NCBI GenBank assembly: GCA_964631955.1 | Contig: CAZWBA010000004.1 | Coordinates: forward strand, 204,808 to 268,807 | From: CAMLJR01 sp964631955 | GTDB taxonomy: Bacteria > Pseudomonadota > Gammaproteobacteria > Pseudomonadales > CAMLJR01 | Length of the DNA stretch: 64,000 nucleotides | Direction of reading: 5' to 3' | Shown here: piece by piece, positions 25,527-34,676 of the stretch | Layout of the letters: the number at the start of each line of letters is the position of its first letter | Numbering within the stretch: position 1 is the stretch's first letter | Made by a program: the position numbers and the translations under genes | Notes under the pieces: generated by a model | Database searches by the model: none | Told to the model about the DNA's origin: nothing | The model's input: the letters and a program-made list of their open reading frames with translations, nothing else

Positions 25527-27149
25527 GTGACGATATCCGCCGAACTCGCTCAACGCATTTCACAGCATCAGCAACAACTGCAAACGCAATCGTTATCCGA
25601 ACTATTTATCGGGTCGGATCGCGCAAAACAGCTGACGCTGGCGGCCGCACAACTCACGCTCGATTTTTCCCGGCAGTTCTGCACAGCGGAAACATTGCAA
25701 TTGTTCGAAACCCTGTGCGATCAGTTGCAATTGCGTAGCCGCATCGACGATTTATTCGATGGCGCAATCGTCAACGGCACTGAGCAACGTCCGGCGCTGC
25801 ATACATCTTTACGCTGCATGAGTGATAACACACCCAATGCCGCAGCGGTCAGAAACGTGCAGGCCGCCATGCAAAATCTGATCGATGCTTTGTACGCGGG
25901 CCGAATCAGCGGCTTCGACGGCCAGTCGTTCACCGATCTCGTGCATATCGGCATCGGCGGCTCCGATCTCGGCCCCCGCTTTGCGACGACAGCCTTGCGC
26001 AAATTCTGGAACGGAAAACTGCGCGTGCATTTCGTGGCCAATATCGATCCGGCGGAGCTCACCGATATTCTGGGCGAATTGAATCCGGCAACGACCTTGA
26101 TCAGCACGGCATCGAAATCATTCACCACACTTGAAACACTGGCCAACACAACCGCAGCACGCCGCTGGCTGCAAGCAGCGGCGGGTTCACGCAATGTCGA
26201 TTCGCATTTCATCGCCATCACCGCAAATCCTGCAAAAGCGCAGGCGTTCGGCATTCCTGCGAATCAGATATTGCCGATGTGGGACTGGGTCGGCGGGCGC
26301 TATTCACTGTGGTCGGCGATCGGCCTGCCCATTGCGATCGCGGTCGGCTGGGATAATTTCAAAAAACTGCTCGACGGCGCTGCCGCGATGGACACGCATT
26401 ACCGCAGCGCGTCATTTGCGCAAAATATGCCGGCTCTGCTGGGCTTTTTCGAATGGTGGTATTCGACCTGCTGGCAGGCGCACAGCGCGCTGGTGCTGCC
26501 CTATTCGCACCGCCTGCGCTTATTTCCTGCATTTCTGCAGCAGCTTTCGATGGAAAGCCTGGGCAAGGGCGTAGACATCGACGGTCAGCCATTAACAGAT
26601 CACAGCGGCCTTGTGGTGTGGGGAGAACCCGGCACCAATAGCCAGCATTCCTTTATGCAGCTGCTGCATCAGGGCACGCGGTTTATCCCGGTCGATTTCA
26701 TCGCGGTCGCCGAAGCAGAAACGGTTGCAAAAGGTGTGGCCGACGCCGATGCGCGACACTCGCATCTGCTGGCCAACTGCCTCAGTCAAAGCCGCGCATT
26801 GATGGTGGGCAAATCGCTCGATCAGGCCGAGCAGGAATTAAGTGCCGCGGGTATGGCTCACGCGCAGATCCAGGCGCTCGCGCCGCACAAGGTGCAACCC
26901 GGCAATCGTCCGAGCAACACCATCGTGCTCGGTACATTGAATCCGGAAAGCCTCGGCGCACTGATCGCGCTTTACGAACACAAGGTATTCACCCAGAGCG
27001 TGCTCTGGAATATCAATGCCTTCGACCAATGGGGCGTGGAATTGGGCAAACAATCCGCTGCCGCCATTTTTGCGGCGCTCGATGGCGGCAATGTGGCGAG
27101 CTTTGATCCATCGACGCAACAATTGATCGAGCGTTTTAAATCAACCTGA
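25527..27149 (+). CDS. pgi: Glucose-6-phosphate isomerase
   Basis: 540 residues, the usual bacterial length. Family signatures are GIGGSDLGPR, the sugar-phosphate loop STASKSFTTLETLANT, WDWVGGRYSLWS, GKGVDIDGQPL, GEPGTNSQHSFMQLLHQG and the C-terminal QWGVELGK with the catalytic Lys. It interconverts glucose-6-P and fructose-6-P, feeding both UDP-glucose and GDP-mannose branches encoded just downstream. The start is GTG at 25527; no strong ribosome site precedes it. Confidence 0.96.
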   Translation: MTISAELAQRISQHQQQLQTQSLSELFIGSDRAKQLTLAAAQLTLDFSRQFCTAETLQLFETLCDQLQLRSRIDDLFDGAIVNGTEQRPALHTSLRCMSDNTPNAAAVRNVQAAMQNLIDALYAGRISGFDGQSFTDLVHIGIGGSDLGPRFATTALRKFWNGKLRVHFVANIDPAELTDILGELNPATTLISTASKSFTTLETLANTTAARRWLQAAAGSRNVDSHFIAITANPAKAQAFGIPANQILPMWDWVGGRYSLWSAIGLPIAIAVGWDNFKKLLDGAAAMDTHYRSASFAQNMPALLGFFEWWYSTCWQAHSALVLPYSHRLRLFPAFLQQLSMESLGKGVDIDGQPLTDHSGLVVWGEPGTNSQHSFMQLLHQGTRFIPVDFIAVAEAETVAKGVADADARHSHLLANCLSQSRALMVGKSLDQAEQELSAAGMAHAQIQALAPHKVQPGNRPSNTIVLGTLNPESLGALIALYEHKVFTQSVLWNINAFDQWGVELGKQSAAAIFAALDGGNVASFDPSTQQLIERFKST

Positions 27150-27273
27150 ACGCTTCAATTCACTTGAACACAAGCGACGTGTGGCAACATCGGCGCGGTG
27201 TTGCTAGCCTCTATCGCTGCCACCCCCTTTCATTGCAATCACGATCGTGCCCAGTTTTTAAGGAAGCATTTTC

Positions 27274-28551
27274 ATGCAGAGTATCGAGTCGTCCCGCATC
27301 GCCATCATCGGTCTCGGCTACGTGGGGCTGCCGCTTGCCGTCGAATTCGGCAAACAGTTACCCACCGTCGGCTTCGACATCAACGAACAGCGTATCGCTG
27401 AATTACGTCGCGGTGTCGATAGCACGCTGGAGACCTCGGCGAACGAGCTGACTGAGGCGACACAACTCACCATCACAAACGACCACTCTGCACTCACCGA
27501 TTGCAACGTCTATATCGTTACCGTGCCCACGCCTGTCGACGACAACAAACAACCCGATTTAACGCCACTGCGCAAAGCCAGCGAAACGGTAGGCAAGGTA
27601 TTGAAGGCCGGCGATATCGTTATTTACGAATCGACGGTGTATCCCGGCGCCACCGAAGAAGTGTGCGTGCCGGTGATGGAAAAAATTTCGGGACTGAAAT
27701 TCAACGTCGATTTCTTTGCCGGTTACAGCCCCGAGCGAATCAATCCGGGCGACAAACAGCGCCGCCTCACCAACATTCTCAAAATCACCTCGGGCTCGAC
27801 ACCGGAAGCCGCGGATTTCGTCGACGCGCTCTATCGCTGCATCGTCACCGCCGGCACGCACAAAGCCAGCACGATCCGCGTCGCAGAGGCCGCGAAAGTG
27901 ATCGAAAATACACAGCGCGATGTCAACATCGCACTCGTCAACGAACTCGCGCAGATTTTCAAACGTCTCGGTATCGATACGGAAGATGTATTGAAAGCGG
28001 CCGGCACCAAATGGAATTTTCTGCCGTACCGCCCCGGTCTCGTCGGCGGCCACTGCATCGGTGTTGATCCCTATTATTTGGCGAGCAAGGCGCAACAGCA
28101 CGGCTATTTTCCGGAAATCATCACCGCGAGTCGCCGCATCAATGACGGCATGGGCGTGTATGTCGCCAGCGAAGTCATGCGCCTGATGACGCAGAAACGC
28201 ATTCATATTGTCGATGCCAATATTCTCGTGATGGGATTGGCGTTCAAGGAAAACTGCCCCGACTTACGCAACACGCGTGTCGTCGATATCGTGCAGGAAT
28301 TGAAGTTATGCAACGCTCACGTCGATGTATTCGATCCGTGGGTCGACTCGTCTCATGCGGAAGAGGAATTCGGTTTCGCAACCATCAAACAACCGGCCGA
28401 GCGCCATTACGATGCCATTATCGTTGCCGTGGCGCACGATCAATTCAAGGCCATGGGCATCGATGCAGTGCGCAAGCTTGCAAAAAACACCTCCGTTATT
28501 TTCGATATCAAATATGTTTACCCGGCTGACAAAGTCGATGGGCGACTTTAA
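27274..28551 (+). CDS. tviB: UDP-N-acetylglucosamine 6-dehydrogenase, TviB/WbpA-like
   Basis: 425 residues. The NAD-binding motif IGLGYVGLPLAVEFGK opens the protein. The catalytic Cys lies in GGHCIGVDPYYLASKAQ (about residue 262), and FKENCPDLRNTRVVDIV starts the C-terminal UDP-binding domain. The text DVRGVDSTLE-like at RRGVDSTLE and ESTVYPGATEEVC is typical of the Vi-antigen TviB/WbpA group, which oxidises UDP-GlcNAc to UDP-GlcNAcA (or the HexNAc epimer), and distinguishes it from the Ugd at 32468. AAGGAAG precedes the ATG at a good distance. It is followed by a strong bidirectional terminator. Confidence 0.88.
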   Translation: MQSIESSRIAIIGLGYVGLPLAVEFGKQLPTVGFDINEQRIAELRRGVDSTLETSANELTEATQLTITNDHSALTDCNVYIVTVPTPVDDNKQPDLTPLRKASETVGKVLKAGDIVIYESTVYPGATEEVCVPVMEKISGLKFNVDFFAGYSPERINPGDKQRRLTNILKITSGSTPEAADFVDALYRCIVTAGTHKASTIRVAEAAKVIENTQRDVNIALVNELAQIFKRLGIDTEDVLKAAGTKWNFLPYRPGLVGGHCIGVDPYYLASKAQQHGYFPEIITASRRINDGMGVYVASEVMRLMTQKRIHIVDANILVMGLAFKENCPDLRNTRVVDIVQELKLCNAHVDVFDPWVDSSHAEEEFGFATIKQPAERHYDAIIVAVAHDQFKAMGIDAVRKLAKNTSVIFDIKYVYPADKVDGRL

Positions 28552-28570
28552 TCACATTTATCTGAAGCCA

Positions 28571-28610
28571 CAAAAATAAAACGGGACGCGATGCGTCCCG
28601 TTTTATTTTG
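28571..28610. terminator. Bidirectional intrinsic terminator between convergent genes
   Basis: An ACGGGACGC/GCGTCCCGT stem with a GAT loop is flanked by A-rich and T-rich arms on both sides (28571-28589 and 28593-28610). It lies between the tviB stop (28551) and the stop of the leftward phosphomannomutase (28621), so it can end both transcripts. Confidence 0.9.
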
Positions 28611-28620
28611 CATAGGGCCA

Positions 28621-30009
28621 TTACGATGCAGCATCGACCGCAGCCAGCAGCTCCGCTGTTTTCGATTGCATCAACGCAATGTCGCCCCGGCTTTCCACGT
28701 TCACGCGCAGCACCGGCTCGGTATTCGAGCCGCGAACATTGAAACGCCACTCACCCATAATCATGCTCAAGCCATCGGTACGATCGATATCTTTCGCGGC
28801 GGGCGCATATTTGCTTTCGATCGCCGCGAGTACGGCTTTCACATCTTTTACTTTGCGATTGATTTCACCGCTGCAAGGATATGCAGCCATACGCTCCTGC
28901 ATCAATTGCGATAACGATTTGCCGCTCGCAGAAATCAATTGCGCAACCAACAACCATGGAATCATACCGCTATCGCAATAAGCAAAATCGCGAAAATAAT
29001 GGTGTGCACTCATCTCGCCGCCATACACCGCATTTTCCTTGCGCATGCGCTCCTTGATGAAAGCATGACCCGTTTTACTCTGCACCGCTGTACCGCCGAG
29101 ATTCTGCACGATATCGATGGTATTCCACGTCAGCCGCGGATCATGCACGATGCGCTCACCGCTCTGGTTTTGTGAAGACGACTTGCGCAGAAATGCCTCG
29201 GCCAGCATCCCGACGATGTAATAGCCTTCGACGAACTCACCGTTTTCATCGAAAAAGAAACAGCGGTCGAAATCGCCATCCCATGCGATACCGAGATCCG
29301 CTTTATGGGCACGCACCGCATCGATGGTCGGCGCACGGTTTTCTTCAAGCAATGGATTGGGGACGCCGTGCGGAAAATTGCCGTCGGGGTCGTGGTGCAC
29401 CTTGATAAATTGAAGCGGCAGAAATTTTTCGAGACGATCGATGACGAGTCCGGCACCACCATTGCCCGCATTCACCACAATTTTCAGCGGTTTCAGTTTT
29501 GTTACATCGACATACGACAGCAAATGCTCAACGTATGCATCAGCCGTACTGAGCGATTGGAAATTTCCGTGCTTTTTGACCGGCGCAAAACGATTCTCTT
29601 CGGCCAGCTTTTGAATATCGAATAACCCGCTATCGCCGCTGATCGGCTTCGAACCTTCGCGCACGAATTTCATGCCGTTGTAATCTTTGGGATTATGGCT
29701 CGCCGTAACAGCAATGCCACCACCCATATTTTTCCCATCCACCACCGCATGAAACGTCGCGAAATAAATTTCTTCCGTACCGCACAAACCGATATCGTAA
29801 ACATCGACCCCGCCATCACGCAGACCGTTCGCGGTTGCGATTTTTAATGCCTCACTCGTCAGACGAATATCGTGACCAACAACAACACTTCCCGGATTAA
29901 CGATTTCGGCATAGGCGCGGCCGATGCGATAGGCGATATCCTCATTGATCTGGTCGGGAACCCGACCCCGCACGTCGTATGCCTTGAAACATTCGAATTT
30001 ATCACTCAT
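28621..30009 (-). CDS. Phosphomannomutase/phosphoglucomutase
   Basis: 462 residues of the alpha-D-phosphohexomutase family, CpsG/ManB type. The N-terminus has FKAYDVRGRVPDQINE. The phosphoserine loop is AVTASHNPKDYNGMK. The metal loop is GIAWDGDFDRCFFFDE, the sugar loop GGEMSAHHYF, and the C-terminal phosphate-binding site NVRGSNTEPVLRV. It converts mannose-6-P to mannose-1-P for GDP-mannose and may also serve glucose-1-P. It follows galU on the same strand, separated by galU's own terminator. Confidence 0.93.
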   Translation of the reverse strand: MSDKFECFKAYDVRGRVPDQINEDIAYRIGRAYAEIVNPGSVVVGHDIRLTSEALKIATANGLRDGGVDVYDIGLCGTEEIYFATFHAVVDGKNMGGGIAVTASHNPKDYNGMKFVREGSKPISGDSGLFDIQKLAEENRFAPVKKHGNFQSLSTADAYVEHLLSYVDVTKLKPLKIVVNAGNGGAGLVIDRLEKFLPLQFIKVHHDPDGNFPHGVPNPLLEENRAPTIDAVRAHKADLGIAWDGDFDRCFFFDENGEFVEGYYIVGMLAEAFLRKSSSQNQSGERIVHDPRLTWNTIDIVQNLGGTAVQSKTGHAFIKERMRKENAVYGGEMSAHHYFRDFAYCDSGMIPWLLVAQLISASGKSLSQLMQERMAAYPCSGEINRKVKDVKAVLAAIESKYAPAAKDIDRTDGLSMIMGEWRFNVRGSNTEPVLRVNVESRGDIALMQSKTAELLAAVDAAS

Positions 30010-30075
30010 TGTTTTTTCCAGTTATTCAAAGCCAGCTTCAATAAATCAAAACTCACCGAATCAATTCAATCGTGC

Positions 30076-30105
30076 TGAAAATAAAAAGCCGGATCACTCC
30101 GGCTT
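30076..30105 (-). terminator. Intrinsic terminator overlapping the galU stop codon
   Basis: On the minus strand an 8-base AAGCCGGA/TCCGGCTT stem has the loop GTGA, which contains the TGA stop of galU, and is followed by TTTATTTT. The hairpin therefore forms only after or as the ribosome clears the last codons. Confidence 0.8.
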
Positions 30106-30924
30106 GTAGATTTTTTCGTAAACGTAATTTGTCGCCTCGACGAAGCCATCGACCGCGCCGCAATCGAAACGACGGCCCTGGAATTTATACGCCATTACGC
30201 ACCCACTCTTCGCCTGGGTCATCAGTGCATCGGTGATCTGCACTTCGCCATTCTTGCCGGCCGGCGTGTCGCGCAGGATATCGAAAATATCCGGTGTCAA
30301 AATATAACGGCCGATGATTGCGAGATTGGAAGGCGCTTCGGATTGCTTCGGTTTCTCGACCATGTTATCGACGCGATACAAACCGTCTTTCAGCGATTCA
30401 CCCGCGATGACACCGTATTTTTCGATCTGATCCATCGGTACTTCCTGCACTGCAACGATGCTGCAGCGGAATTGCTTGAACAGACGCACCATTTGCGTCA
30501 TCACGCCTTCGCCGCCCTCGTTGATGCACAGATCGTCCGACAGAATCACGCCAAACGGCTCGTTACCCACCAATAATTCGCCGGTGAGAATCGCATGTCC
30601 CAGTCCCTTCATTTCGCGCTGACGCGTCATCGCAAAACGGCCTTTTTCCAGCACGCTGCGAATACTCGTCAAATATTTTTCTTTAGTGGTGCCTGAAATC
30701 TGATGCTCAAGTTCATAGGAAATATCGAAATGGTCCGCGATGGCGCGTTTACCACGACCGGTGACCAATGCAATTTCGCGCAAACCCGCATCGATCGCCT
30801 CTTCGACACCATACTGCACCAGCGGCTTGTTCACGACCGGCAACATTTCTTTTGGCATCGACTTTGTCGCCGGCAAGAATCGCGTACCGTAGCCTGCGAC
30901 GGGGAACAAACATTTCTTAATCAT
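30094..30924 (-). CDS. galU: UTP-glucose-1-phosphate uridylyltransferase
   Basis: 276 residues. The nucleotidyltransferase signature is GYGTRFLPATKSMPKEMLPV near the N-terminus. VILSDDLC gives the metal-binding Asp, and FEGRRFDCG-like text at FQGRRFDCGAVDGF is the conserved C-terminal loop. It makes UDP-glucose, the precursor for UDP-glucuronate (via the ugd product) and a likely donor for the priming transferase. A CACAGGAA ribosome site precedes the ATG. It ends with an intrinsic terminator. Confidence 0.95.
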   Translation of the reverse strand: MIKKCLFPVAGYGTRFLPATKSMPKEMLPVVNKPLVQYGVEEAIDAGLREIALVTGRGKRAIADHFDISYELEHQISGTTKEKYLTSIRSVLEKGRFAMTRQREMKGLGHAILTGELLVGNEPFGVILSDDLCINEGGEGVMTQMVRLFKQFRCSIVAVQEVPMDQIEKYGVIAGESLKDGLYRVDNMVEKPKQSEAPSNLAIIGRYILTPDIFDILRDTPAGKNGEVQITDALMTQAKSGCVMAYKFQGRRFDCGAVDGFVEATNYVYEKIYKPE

Positions 30925-31015
30925 GAACCGATTCCTGTGTGAGATTGAGCTGCTGGGCGTTATTAATTTTTAATAATGAACTTCGCCTGCATCATACGGA
31001 CGAGTTTCTGAACCC

Positions 31016-32428
31016 TCACTGACTGCGACCATAGACATCCTGGAAGCGCACAATATCGTCTTCCCCCAGGTAACTGCCGGTTTGCACCTCGATAATTTCA
31101 AGAGGGATCACGCCGGGATTGGCCAGACGATGGCGGTTGCCGAGCGGAATGTAAGTCGACTGATCCTCCGACAACAAATATTCTTTATCACCGCAGGTAA
31201 CCCTGGCTGTGCCACTCACCACAATCCAGTGCTCCGCGCGATGGTGGTGCATCTGCAGGGATAATTGCTGGCCCGGATTCACCACGATACGCTTAACCTG
31301 AAAGCGATTGGCATTCACCAGCGATTCGTAAGATCCCCAGGGACGATACACGCGCTTGTGCAGCGTCGCTTCACCGCGCTGACTTTTCTTCAGCGTACTG
31401 ACGATATGCTTTACGTCCTGCACGCGATCCTTGCTGGCAATCAATACGGCATCGGACGTTTCGACAACTACGATATCGTCGATACCAATCGCGGCGACCA
31501 GGCGCGACTCGGAACGGATGTAACTGCCATTGACTTCATGCACCAGCACGTCGCCACTGAGCACGTTGCCTTCCTCATTTTTACCTTCGACTTCCCACAG
31601 CGACGACCACGAACCAACATCGCTCCACCCACAGGCAAGGGGTATCACCATCCCTTTCTGCGTGCGCTCCATCACCGCGTAGTCGATCGAATCACTCGGA
31701 CACGCCGCGAATGCCGCTTTATCCAGACGGGCAAAATCGAGATCGGTTTGCGCCGCGCCGAGTGCGTTTTTAGCCGCCGCAAGAATTGTCGGTGCGAATG
31801 CTTCGAGCTCCGCCAGATAGACATCCGCGCGCAGCAGAAACATGCCGCTGTTCCACACGTATTCACCGCTGGCCAAATAGTGCCTTGCCGTTTCGAGATT
31901 AGGCTTTTCAACGAACTGCTTGAGATGATGTATGCCGTCGCGCCAGCTCGATCCGGCTTGAATGTAGCCATAACCTGTTTCAGGCGCTGTCGGCACAATC
32001 CCGAAGGTCACTAAAAATCCCGCCGCCGCAGCTTCCAGACCTCGCGTAACCGCCGAAGCGAATATCTCGGGTTGCTGGATCACATGATCTGCCGGCAACA
32101 CCAGCAAGGTCGCATCGGCGTCGATCGTCAGCGCTTTCAACGCCGCAACAGCAACGGCAGGCGCTGTATTTTTTCCTTCCGGCTCGAGCAAGATCGCAGC
32201 GGCCCTGACTCCGCTCTGCCGCAATTGTTCGGCCACCAAAAAACGGTGTTCATCGTTGCACACCACGATCGGCGCGCTGATGTTATCGATCGATGCTGCG
32301 CGCTGTAGTGTTTGTGTTAGCAGACTATTCGAGCCGGTGAGCGGTAAAAACTGTTTGGGATACAGCTCTCGGGATACGGGCCACAACCGGCTTCCCACAC
32401 CACCGGAGAGTAAAACCGGAGTCAACAT
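31016..32428 (-). CDS. Mannose-1-phosphate guanylyltransferase/mannose-6-phosphate isomerase
   Basis: 470 residues, the bifunctional type II PMI-GMP family (AlgA/CpsB/ManC). The N-terminal pyrophosphorylase has LSGGVGSRLWPVSRELYPKQF and the FVEKPNLETA sugar-binding loop. The C-terminal cupin isomerase has RPWGSYESL and GQQLSLQMHHHRAEHWIVVSG, with the metal-binding Gln, His and Glu. It turns fructose-6-P into mannose-6-P and mannose-1-P into GDP-mannose, with the mutase at 28621 between the two steps. It lies between ugd and galU on the same strand. Confidence 0.94.
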   Translation of the reverse strand: MLTPVLLSGGVGSRLWPVSRELYPKQFLPLTGSNSLLTQTLQRAASIDNISAPIVVCNDEHRFLVAEQLRQSGVRAAAILLEPEGKNTAPAVAVAALKALTIDADATLLVLPADHVIQQPEIFASAVTRGLEAAAAGFLVTFGIVPTAPETGYGYIQAGSSWRDGIHHLKQFVEKPNLETARHYLASGEYVWNSGMFLLRADVYLAELEAFAPTILAAAKNALGAAQTDLDFARLDKAAFAACPSDSIDYAVMERTQKGMVIPLACGWSDVGSWSSLWEVEGKNEEGNVLSGDVLVHEVNGSYIRSESRLVAAIGIDDIVVVETSDAVLIASKDRVQDVKHIVSTLKKSQRGEATLHKRVYRPWGSYESLVNANRFQVKRIVVNPGQQLSLQMHHHRAEHWIVVSGTARVTCGDKEYLLSEDQSTYIPLGNRHRLANPGVIPLEIIEVQTGSYLGEDDIVRFQDVYGRSQ

Positions 32429-32467
32429 CCTGATCCTTCCTTCTTATTCGTAAACTGAAACCGATAA

Positions 32468-33817
32468 TCAAGTTCGCGCCCGACTCGATCGACCGACGCC
32501 GTAATACGTAAACCCGGATGCGGCAAGCATTTCGGGATCGTATTGATTTCTTCCATCAAAAATAATTGCAGCACGCATCAGATCCCTCATCGCATCGAAA
32601 TCAGGTTGTCGGAAGCGCTTCCACTCTGTCGTCAGCACCATCGCATCGGCACCTTTGAGCACATCGTATTGGTACTGCAGCAAGGTGACGCGACCATCCG
32701 CCAACCATTCGGCAGGAAATTCTTTTGCAGCCGACTCGAGTGCGACGGGATCGTACGCACTGACTGTCGCTCCTGCCTCCACCAATGCTTTGATCAACAC
32801 AATAGATGAGGCCTCGCGCATGTCGTCGGTACCGGGCTTAAATGCCAGCCCCCAAATACCGAATTTGCGCCCCTTCAATGTTGCGCCAAAATGCGCCTGA
32901 ATTTTTTCAAACAACACGCGCTTCTGGCGAGTATTGCGAGCCTCGACAGCCTCCATGATCAAGGGGTCGAAACCTTGCGCCTTGCTCATGTGCACCAGTG
33001 CCTGGACGTCTTTCGGGAAGCAGGAGCCACCATATCCACAGCCCGCATATAAAAAGGCGTAGCCAATTCGCTTGTCGGAGCCTATCCCACGACGTACGTG
33101 TTCAATATCAATGTTCATCCGATCGCATAAATTAGCAACTTCATTCATGAATGAAATTCGCGTCGCCAGCATCGCATTGGCCGCATATTTCGTCATTTCT
33201 GCATCGCGCACGCCCATTGCCAGAATGCGATCGTTAATCCGGATATACGGCGCATAAATATCCGCCATTTTTTCGCGCGCACGCTCATTATCACAGCCGA
33301 TAATGACGCGATCGGGGCGCATGAAATCCTCGACTGCAGCCCCCTCTTTTAGAAACTCGGGATTACTGACCACATCGAATTCGATATTGACCCCGCGCTT
33401 CTGCAACTCTTCAGCAATCGCCGCACCAACCTTTTCTGCGGTGCCGACCGGGACGGTTGATTTGTCGACAATGACTGCATAGTTCTGCAAATGCTGCCCA
33501 ATGCTGCGCGCTGCCGCGAGCACGTATTTCAAATCGGCCGAACCATCCTCGCCGGGCGGTGTTCCAACCGCGATAAAAACATACTCCGCTTTCTTCAGCG
33601 CCTCAGCGAAATTATTGGTAAATGACAACAGACCATTAACCATTGCGCTCTTTACGATGGGCTCAAGGCCGGGTTCGTAGATTGGCATTTCACCGCGGCG
33701 CAACCGCTCCAGCTTAGCCTCGTCGACATCGACACAGACGACGTGATTGCCCATTTCAGTGAAGCACGCGCCAGTTACCAAACCCACGTAACCCGTTCCA
33801 ACTACCGCAATATGCAT
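32468..33817 (-). CDS. ugd: UDP-glucose 6-dehydrogenase
   Basis: 449 residues. VVGTGYVGLVTGACFTEMGN is the NAD-binding start. The catalytic Cys is in YGGSCFPKDVQALV, and GRKFGIWGLAFKPGTDDMREA begins the UDP-binding domain. It oxidises UDP-glucose to UDP-glucuronate for acidic EPS. The ATG follows a G-rich site. The start faces fabA across an AT-rich spacer. It is the first of four precursor genes read leftward. Confidence 0.95.
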   Translation of the reverse strand: MHIAVVGTGYVGLVTGACFTEMGNHVVCVDVDEAKLERLRRGEMPIYEPGLEPIVKSAMVNGLLSFTNNFAEALKKAEYVFIAVGTPPGEDGSADLKYVLAAARSIGQHLQNYAVIVDKSTVPVGTAEKVGAAIAEELQKRGVNIEFDVVSNPEFLKEGAAVEDFMRPDRVIIGCDNERAREKMADIYAPYIRINDRILAMGVRDAEMTKYAANAMLATRISFMNEVANLCDRMNIDIEHVRRGIGSDKRIGYAFLYAGCGYGGSCFPKDVQALVHMSKAQGFDPLIMEAVEARNTRQKRVLFEKIQAHFGATLKGRKFGIWGLAFKPGTDDMREASSIVLIKALVEAGATVSAYDPVALESAAKEFPAEWLADGRVTLLQYQYDVLKGADAMVLTTEWKRFRQPDFDAMRDLMRAAIIFDGRNQYDPEMLAASGFTYYGVGRSSRART

Positions 33818-34090
33818 CTCGCCCCCTCTGCTCCCAGATCAAAACTACCCTCAACCAAAACACGCAACGGCATGCTCCGATACAACACCAATATACTAAT
33901 TATTAGATGAATACATATACCTACAACCGTGTCACGAATTTTACGCCAACAGGCATCTCCATTCACAGACGAGGGCGCTCAGTCGCTCTGGACATAACGA
34001 CTTCAACCATTACAATGCACTCCTTTTGCGAAAGTGCCGCGTTTCATCGCCGATCGTTTCGCCCGACAAGCCTAGCAGCGGATACCTCAG

Positions 34091-34618
34091 ATGTCGTTCA
34101 CCCATCAAAGCGCGTTCAGCAAGGAAGAGTTGATCGATTGCGGTCACGGCCGTTTATTTGGCATTGGCAACGCACAACTTCCCATTGACAACATGCTCAT
34201 GCTCGATCGCATCACACATGTCTCGCTCGAGGGTGGCGCATACGGCAAGGGCGAATTGCGCGCCGAGCTCGATATTCACCCCGATCTCTGGTTCTTCCGC
34301 TGCCACTTCCCCGGTGACCCCGTAATGCCGGGCTGTCTCGGACTCGATGCAATGTGGCAACTGGTCGGCTTCTTTCTCGCCTGGAAAGGCAATCAGGGGC
34401 GCGGGCGCGCGCTGGGCGCCGGCGAGATAAAATTCACGGGCGAGATCTTGCCGACCGCAAAAAAGGTTACCTATCAGCTCGATTTGAAGCGCATCATCGA
34501 GCGTAAGCTCATTTTAGGCATCGCCGATGGCACCGTCGCAGTCGACGGTACCGTTATCTATACCGCGAAGGATTTGCGCGTAGGTCTGTACCAATCCACC
34601 GGTGCGCTAGACGGCTGA
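34091..34618 (+). CDS. fabA: 3-hydroxydecanoyl-ACP dehydratase/isomerase
   Basis: 175 residues, close to E. coli FabA. The catalytic pair is His72 in CHFPGDPVMPG and Asp86 in LGLDAMWQ. It dehydrates 3-hydroxydecanoyl-ACP and isomerises trans-2 to cis-3-decenoyl-ACP, the branch point for anaerobic-type unsaturated fatty acids. fabB follows by 58 bases, the normal pairing in gammaproteobacteria. I could not find a FabR- or FadR-like palindrome in the 273-base spacer upstream. Confidence 0.96.
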   Translation: MSFTHQSAFSKEELIDCGHGRLFGIGNAQLPIDNMLMLDRITHVSLEGGAYGKGELRAELDIHPDLWFFRCHFPGDPVMPGCLGLDAMWQLVGFFLAWKGNQGRGRALGAGEIKFTGEILPTAKKVTYQLDLKRIIERKLILGIADGTVAVDGTVIYTAKDLRVGLYQSTGALDG

Positions 34619-34676
34619 TCGTGCCCGCCGCACTTTTAATAATGAAGAGAATCGAATCATCCAGGGGGTATTTCAT

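Noticed and set aside
27559..28206. A 215-codon leftward frame opposite tviB
   Set aside because: It is antisense to the TviB gene and shows no conserved motif; the real coding strand is supported by complete dehydrogenase motifs.
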